Source: Marsupella aquatica
Lineage: Eukaryota; Marchantiophyta
DNA length: 64,000 bases
Assembly (NCBI GenBank): GCA_973895155.1
Contig: OZ316892.1
Span: 24,738,001 to 24,802,000 of the forward strand
Reading direction: 5' to 3'
Position numbers and translations under genes: made by a program. Numbering within the stretch: position 1 is the first letter of the stretch; each line of letters begins with the position of its first letter. Positions 57,552 through 64,000 of the stretch are shown piece by piece. Under the pieces are notes generated by a model. That model was not told where the DNA came from, searched no databases, and saw only the letters and a program-made list of their open reading frames with translations.

Positions 57552-57776
57552 AACTTTGCTTTGAAGGGTGACATCCTCCGAAGCATGTGTTAAAGACATT
57601 GTAGGGTTACACGCTGATCTTTCACTCCTGGATCATAAGGAAACAAATCACCTTCTTGATTGAAGTCAACTTTGCTTTGAAGAGTGACATCCTCCGAAGC
57701 ATGTGTTAAAGACATTGTAGGGTTACACGCTGATCTTTCACTCCTGGATCATAAGGAAACAAATCACCTTCTTGAG
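57552..57776. repeat. 116-bp tandem duplication
   Basis: AACTTTGCTTTGAAG starts copies at 57552 and 57668. The copies are almost identical over ACATCCTCCGAAGCATG to AATCACCTTCTTGA. Confidence 0.95.
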
Positions 57777-58377
57777 CTTGAAGTCGGTCCTAATGCAGCC
57801 AATCAAAACGAGTGTTGCACTGTAGTCACGACTGCCAAATCGACTCATCGAATAGAACTTTGCTTTGCGCCATGAACCTGTTATCATTCAGCAATTGAAG
57901 AAATCATTCGCTTGATCTGAGACCATATGAGCTAAAATCTACTCAGCCTGAACATTTCCTTCAACTGGAATTCACTCGTAACAAAAGAATCTCAGCAACG
58001 AACTGGGTTTCCTGCTGCAATCAACTCCATCACAGCATGGCAATCCAATACGGTACGCACTGCAATACTTCTCATTCAACATGCAACCCCACCTTTACGC
58101 TCATGCACAGCATTCTACCCTGTATGTCCGTCACAGCTGATGAGTAAATTACCCCGGCAGCCGCGTCGCTTCGTGGAAAGAAGAACGACCCATCTGAGAA
58201 TGAGAGCAGATCCACTTTCATCGCGTTTCTTTATCCCAAGTCCCAAATCCAGACCGCCAGACAGGATACTAAAAGTCTCCCACGTCCATGGAACTAGTGT
58301 GCAATCAGCTAGGTACAGTCCTACAGTACAGTGAGTCTTATTAGTGACACACTGCTGCTCAATGCCCTGTCCCTACT
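57777..58377. other. Intergenic, no gene seen
   Basis: Short chance frames only. Confidence 0.5.
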
Positions 58378-58520
58378 CACACATCAAAATGTGTCCCTAC
58401 TACTCACACATCAAAATGTGGTAATATATTGTTTCACACATCAAAATGTGATAATATATTGTTTCACACATCAAAATGTGTCCTTACTACTCACACATCA
58501 AAATGTGATAATATATTGTT
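58378..58520. repeat. Array of short palindromic units CACA-N8-TGTG
   Basis: CACACATCAAAATGTG occurs five times, separated alternately by TCCCTACTACT-type and GTAATATATTGTTT-type spacers, giving 27- and 30-bp steps. Each unit is a small imperfect palindrome. Confidence 0.93.
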
Positions 58521-58570
58521 TGCACTCATTGACTTAAATAAAGAGATTTATCATGGTGTGAAGGGATGTC

Positions 58571-58780
58571 TATTATCATAACACAAACCAAGACACATCA
58601 AGTTGTTTATAAGGGTCACAATTATATTGTCTTGGTTTCTGTTCGCAAACTGTAATGTCATATTAGGCCTACTCTATTATCATTACACAAACCAAGACAC
58701 ATCAAGCTATTTATAAGGGTCGCAATTATTTTGTCTTCCTTTAATTTTTTAATTTTTTTTCACAATTATTTTGTCTTGGT
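58571..58780. repeat. 104-bp tandem duplication, partly degraded
   Basis: TATTATCAT.ACACAAACCAAGACACATCAAG and TTTATAAGGGTC.CAATTAT occur from 58571 and again from 58675. A third short match (CACAATTATTTTGTCTTGGTTT) follows at about 58760. Confidence 0.85.
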
Positions 58781-59267
58781 TTATATTTGCAGGTTTTAGA
58801 TATTTTGGTTTGTGCTCTGGCTGTTGGTTTGTGTTTGCGGATTGCAAATATTTGGTTTGGTTTGAGTTTTGGCTATTGGTTAGTGTGTTTGCAGTTTGTG
58901 AATATGTTGGTTGGTTTTGTGTGAAACACAACCCAATAGCCCATCCCGAAAATTAGATTTAACAAGACATTTACCTGATGGACCCCATGAGTGATCCAGA
59001 CAGTACCCAAAAGCTCATGGGGTTGGCTGGGAAAAAACTTTGGTTTGGGGGGCTATCAAGTAAATGTGTCAGTTTAACAGTGAGTTGGGGTCGATCAAGT
59101 AAATGTGTCAATTTAACAGTGAGTAGCTCTCAAGGAATCTCTAAGTGATGTTACAGGCTGGGCATGACTTCAATTAATTTGTACACAAAATGAACACTAA
59201 AATTTGCACTGTCCTCACACATCTCTCAGGGTATGGGTGCACCTAAGGTATGATAGGATGATATTAT

Positions 59268-59343
59268 GCAAATTTCCAAAATGAATTTCCAAAATTAAAT
59301 TTCCAAAATTAAATTTCCAAAATTAAATTTCCAAAATTAAATC
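59268..59343. repeat. 15-bp tandem repeat AAATTTCCAAAATTA
   Basis: About five consecutive units. Confidence 0.93.
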
Positions 59344-61779
59344 TTGTTTACATTCCAAACAACAATTCCCATATAGCTGGCCCCTTCTAAGACCATGCTA
59401 TTTTAACTTATTGATAGTAAATTCAATTTAGAGTACTAATAAGTTTAACTAGTTTATGAAATAAAAGCTATCCATCTTATTAAGAGGAGAAGCAAACATT
59501 CGCCACACCGGCTACAAGTAAAAACCCTTAAAAAATACAATGTCCCTAACCCCCCACCACAAACTCTGGGCCCGATTAAAAGTCACCACCTATTATTTAA
59601 ACTTTGAGACAACTGTAGAACAGCCACCGACCTCTTTCATATACAACGGTACAAATAACTACTGTAGACTAGATAACTACTAGATAAGAGCCCGTGGAGC
59701 TGCCCGGGCCCGCGGAGAATCCCATGTCAGTGTAAAGCGGAAAAATTAATGACTCAGTCTGAACAGTAGGATTGCTTTATCGGTGCAGATGAACGACGCA
59801 GATCCTGTAGATCCACATACAGCACTGGAAAATTATATCCCCGGGGTCGTGTAAATGGTCAGACCGAGGCATAAATATGATCGGGCCTGCTTCATTCTCC
59901 CTCTAGTCGCCGCGAGGGCACAGCGATCGGGAGGTGCGGGTCCCATGGATGCCCATTCATGCGTGCGTGGGTGCCTGACTCCCTGCTCCCTGCCGCGCTC
60001 GGAGCGGAAACCATGAAGTCCTAAATGAAGGCCGGGTCAGGCAGCCTGCCACCCAACTCAGCGCCTCTACACTATGCAAAAAGCAGGGCATCGTCAATTC
60101 ACAGTAACTTTTATTTTATTTTATTTTATTCTTTTCTATGTATATTACTGTATCTGAAAACTCAAATTTTGATGGACATTTGATGGACCTTTTTTTTTTA
60201 ATTTTTTAATTTTTTTAAGTTAGTATTTCAAAATTTGATGGACCTAAGCTAGTGGTGCAAATTAGGATAAACCTTAAGTTAGTAAGTAAGGTTGCATACA
60301 GAAAAAAGTAATAGGCTACCAAAATCATGAACCATAAAATTGGTCATATGCCAAGACCATAAGGCACCCCAGAGGCTAGAGATAATATTAAAAAGGAGTT
60401 ACATAACCCTATGAAAAAAATCTATGACAATTTGTTATGGCCAAAAGTCATCATTTGTAACTGTGAAGTTTTGAGACTCCCTGTTATAATTCATGCATCT
60501 ACTGTTTAACACCTATTTGTGTTTTAGGGTGTTTAGTCAAATTTCTCTGCCCGCCTTATTCTACCCACCTTTTCTATGTGATTTAATCACAGTACTTTTT
60601 TTATGTGATTAGGTGATTTAATCCCAGTGCTTTCTTATGTTATAATCCTAGTTTGGATATATAGCACTTTCTTCCATTTATTGTTCAGTAGGGCTTTAGT
60701 TCGTTTCATTGTTGGCAACTCTTGAGTTTTTGGCTCTTGGTTGTCTTGGGCTTGTCCCTTGTTGCCCCCCTTCTACTGGGTCTTGTGCCCTTGTGATCTT
60801 TTCTCCCAGTATGACTTTTTGTTCTTTGGCAGTGTTGGATGTAATTATATGACCTGCTTGTGTTACCATTGATGACCTGTTTACCTTATAATTTATGATT
60901 AAAATATATTGTTCCTGAACTTTTCATAGAGTAAACCCTGCCATAGGTCATAATTTCTCTCAAAAATAAAATAAAATGATCATGCTTGTGAATAAGAGTC
61001 TGCAAAAGAATTGGGCACATGAGTCTGGGAGCCCATGCTATGTATACCAGTATGACTAATCTATACTATGATTCACTATCACAGTTTCATTCATAATTAA
61101 CTCTGAGAATGAAGCATTAGGCCATAATTTATTTGATTGTAGAGTTTTATAATATTAGAACTCTACGTATAGATTAGGAAGGGCATGAAGAATCTGGGTA
61201 TATAGAGCCGATCCCCACAGATGGTGCAAAAGGAACCTCAGGCAAAGCAAACTCCAATGGAGCCAATAAAGAAATCACTGAACATTAGGAGGAAGGACAG
61301 GAATTTCGAAATGGCTCATAATGTTTCAGAAACAAATTCGCCTTTGCTCGCATGAAAGACCGTATCATATCCAAGCATGGGCATAGTAAATACCTAAGGA
61401 TATAGACCTTCATGATTTTTGGTTTTCATAGATCACAGCACGTGATTCGCCCTTCCTCCATATTAAGTCAACACAACTGTAGCTAGAGGAGGACCAGTGT
61501 TTTTTAAAGTGGCAAAACCTAATTGGATTCCACCTCTCTGAAAATTATTGGCCGCATTTGGCCAGGGGTTTTTAGGTTTCTTTTGTCTTCCATGAGCCAT
61601 CCCACCTACTGTAGCTCCAGACCCATTAACTGGAATCTAACAATTATCTTAAAAACTAGGGTCTTGTGATGATCAAAATTAATCCTAGTGTTAGATAAAT
61701 GATATACTATTGATGAGACCCCTAGCAGAACTTTTATAGATAATGTAACCCTTGGTAGAACACCCTGGAATGCTCCAGA
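59344..61779. other. Intergenic, no gene seen
   Basis: A (TTTTA)n microsatellite lies near 60106-60133. A GC-rich patch at about 59690-60060 stands out from the AT-rich surroundings but contains no supported gene. Confidence 0.5.
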
Positions 61780-62440
61780 GTAGATAGTCTATCCCCTGTA
61801 GGATCCCTAGATATGATCCCCTTGTGGCTACCCTATGCAGGCAAATGCTGGGAGTAGATAGTCTTTCCCTGGGTATAACTCCTTTGTGGCTACCCTACAC
61901 AGGTGCAAGCTAGGAGTAGATAGTCTATCCTCTGTTGCTTCAGATATGACCTCCTTGTGGCTACCCTACATAGGCGGATGCTCCTGCATAGATAGTCTAT
62001 GCCCTCTTGGATGGGTTTGCTTTGGGTTTCAAGACAAACCAACAACAAAAGGAAAGATACGTTGAAATTTAGCTGAGGAGGACAGTGCACATGATAAGTA
62101 TGTTGCAAGGCAAAAAAAAAGTGTGGCTACCCTACAGAGATGCATTCTAGTGGGTAGATAGTCTATGCATTCTCGTGGGTAGATAGTCTATGCCCTCTTG
62201 GATGGGTTTGCTTTAGGTTACAAAGACAAACCAACAAAAAAGGAAAGAAACATTAGAGACTCATGCTCCTGGGTAGATAGTCTAAGCCCTCTTGGATGGG
62301 TTTGCTTGAGGTTTCAAGACAAACCCACAAAATGAGAGGAAAGAAAAATTAGAGACTCATGCTCGAGGGTAAATACTCTGCGCCCCCTTGGATGGGTTTG
62401 CTTTAGGTTTCAAGACAAACCAACAAGAAATAGGAAAGAA
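61780..62440. repeat. Complex tandem array around GTAGATAGTCTATGCCC
   Basis: GTAGATAGTCT or close variants occur about eight times. The left part alternates with TGTGGCTACCCTA. The right part has units near 100 bp containing CTCTTGGATGGGTTTGCTT and TTTCAAGACAAACC.ACAA. A longer segment (ATTTAGCTG.GGAGGACAGTGCACATGATA) is present at both ~62067 and ~62450. Confidence 0.9.
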
Positions 62441-62690
62441 CATTACAATTTAGCTGGGGAGGACAGTGCACATGATACATATAGGGTAATGACGGCTTGG
62501 TCTTGGGTTAGTGGTCTGTAACCCTGTGACCAGAAAGTGAGGCAATACTGACCGGCGGCAGCCAGGAATTTTTTTTTAGCTTTGTGGGAACAGGTTTCAG
62601 ACAGTAACCCAACCCATGCTGTCATTATCATACGTAATACCTGTCCGGAAAAAAGATTATTGGGAACATTTTTTGGGCAGATGATTATGG

Positions 62691-62786
62691 AAATGGTGGC
62701 ACCTAGTAGAAAAGGTTACACACCGGTAACCTTGTAAGAAATGGTGGCACCTAGGAGAAAAGGTTACACACCGGTAACCTTGCTTC
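62691..62786. repeat. 48-bp tandem duplication containing a GGTTAC...GTAACC palindrome
   Basis: AAATGGTGGCACCTAG.AG and AAAAGGTTACACACCGGTAACCTT are repeated at 62691 and 62739. Confidence 0.93.
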
Positions 62787-62873
62787 CTGACAGGAATTAG
62801 GTATGTTTCAAGGCCAAAAGAAACAGGACTGTGCACTAAAATTGAGAAGAGAAGTGGAGGACGAGAGGAGCCC

Positions 62874-63325
62874 AATTTGGACTTGCCCAACAAATGGAGC
62901 CTTTGGAGCCCGTCAACGAGCAAATCGTCAACCAGCAAGTCGTCACCCGGACCCTCTTGGCCACCCATGTCAACTGCCTGGCCCGGCCATGACCTCCCAG
63001 CCCGAGCCCACCCTTCACAGAAGCTCCCCGGCCCTTCTTCCCGGCAAAACACCCCCCGGTCCCGGTCCCCAATCGCCCCGCCCTGAGTACTCACCCAGGC
63101 CCGGCTCCCAGCCCCATCCCCCGGTCTCCCTTCCCGGTTTCCCCTTCCCCGGCCTGGCCCGGCCTGGCTTCCACCATAGCCGGGGCCGGGTCTGGGGCAG
63201 GGCCGGGTGCATGGAGGGTTAGGGCGGCAGGGTCCAGGAATGGTTCGGGAATGGATTGGGCCGGGGAATAATTGGGAATACCCGGCAAATGGAGCCATTT
63301 TCGCCCGGCAAATGACGATTTTCCG
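62874..63325 (-). repeat. G-rich dispersed element B (reverse orientation)
   Basis: On the minus strand it has the border GTCATTTGCCGGGCG, a G-rich interior of CCGGG words, and the border CATTTGTTGGGCAAGTCCAAA. This is the same order as element A at 25699-26079. Open frames on both strands here (for example 62803-63222) result from GC-rich composition. Confidence 0.72.
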
Positions 63326-63757
63326 TGCCCAACAACTCGACAACTTGCCGGTAACTTCAAACCAGGGAACTTCAAACCAGGGAGAGGAGAAGAGTGGAGG
63401 TCACAACTGGGAAAGGAGGGACGAGGTGGAGGTCCATCCTACAAGACGTGTTGAAAGCAGGAATGCCTCCGAGCACGGCAGAGCTGGATCGCCAGTGAAA
63501 ATTCCGAGCTGGCAAACGAAAGAGTGAATGAATGCTGCGTGGATATTGATGGGATTGCATGAACAATTGTCACTTAGGACGGTGGAACGAAGAAAGTGGC
63601 GGATTGAACTGGCGGAGGGGTTTTTCGCTCGTCATCAGTGTTGTGGATTTGTGCCGTGATGGGATCTCATTAATTTAATTGCCAGCGTGAGGGAGCGTGA
63701 TAGATAGATTGCGCGCCCTGAAAGGTTTCCGATAATGATGGTGCTTCGATTCGATTG

Positions 63758-63946
63758 ATGAATAGGATATACCCGGTGCTCATCTGCGCTCTGCTTATTG
63801 GCATTCTCTTTGTGGAGCGTAATCGGATGAGCCGACTCTCATTCTCGGCCCTGCTTTTCGTGCTCTTTTATCTGCTCTCGTTCTTTGCTCGTCTGCCAGA
63901 GTATCTCTTCTTCCTCGTGACCGACAGCAGCTGGACGGGAGCGTGA
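63758..63946 (+). CDS. Short hydrophobic ORF near the window edge (62 aa), doubtful
   Basis: ATG at 63758 opens a 62-codon frame with two hydrophobic stretches (IYPVLICALLIGILFV and LSFSALLFVLFYLLSFF) separated by a charged ERNRMSR turn, as in a small two-helix membrane protein. It lies in GC-balanced sequence after a T-rich leader, consistent with the first exon or uORF of a gene continuing to the right. No family is recognised. Chance remains likely. Confidence 0.25.
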   Translation: MNRIYPVLICALLIGILFVERNRMSRLSFSALLFVLFYLLSFFARLPEYLFFLVTDSSWTGA

Positions 63947-64000
63947 ATTACTCTTCAACCGAATTGGTTTGGTTGGGTCTGCATCTCTATCTGCGCTGCT

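Noticed and set aside
58378-58520. CRISPR-like array of spaced repeats
   Set aside because: Plant nuclear context, and the spacers are themselves repeated, so it is a minisatellite.
62657-63343. A 228-codon minus-strand frame
   Set aside because: Pro/Gly/Arg-rich peptide from the G-rich dispersed element and a tandem duplication.

Overview
This window is nuclear DNA from a land plant. Two ordinary host genes are split by many T-rich introns of roughly 130-1180 bp and match plant-specific family members. These are the Golgi tether subunit COG7, and a single-C2, SMP-domain membrane protein of the CLB/NTMC2T4 (plant synaptotagmin-like) type. Long gene-poor stretches hold Ty1/copia elements, small inverted-repeat elements and many minisatellites. 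My guess is a bryophyte, perhaps a liverwort, because of moderate base composition, mid-sized introns and a fungal-looking intronless ATP-grasp gene. The sequence alone does not prove this.

Layout. 1-6201: a Ty1/copia element whose 5' LTR lies left of the window; gag and pol are readable but broken by TGA codons; the 3' LTR is 5866-6201. 7566-8954 (minus): an intact intronless ATP-grasp enzyme of 462 aa. 9-20.4 kb: no convincing genes; tandem repeats, a dispersed repeat, and two oppositely oriented 285-287 bp MITEs, each with its own perfect 8-bp target-site duplication. 20706-23336 (plus): an intronless 876-aa coiled-coil protein with a plastid-type N-terminus. 27341-32246 (plus): COG7 in 10 exons (822 aa). 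32.2-38.9 kb: repeats, including a large inverted repeat at about 36.0-36.9 kb. 38908-44646: a complete, young copia element (421-bp LTRs, ATGGA target duplication) of the same lineage as the first, with a complete gag but stop codons in pol. 50060-55324 (plus): the CLB/NTMC2T4 gene in 11 exons (478 aa). 55.3-64 kb: repeats, including a G-rich element that pairs with one at 25.7-26.1 kb, and a short hydrophobic ORF near the right edge.

How the parts relate. COG7 (Golgi retrograde tethering) and the CLB protein (SMP lipid transfer at membrane contacts) both act in the endomembrane system, but nothing suggests they are co-regulated. The rest is mobile DNA and its remains. The most informative signals are: an in-frame TGA at the same gag-pol position in both diverged copia copies; glutamine-to-stop changes in the young copy; the MITE pair; the fungal-like ATP-grasp gene; and a duplicated splice acceptor in COG7. 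I found no clearly new multi-gene system.
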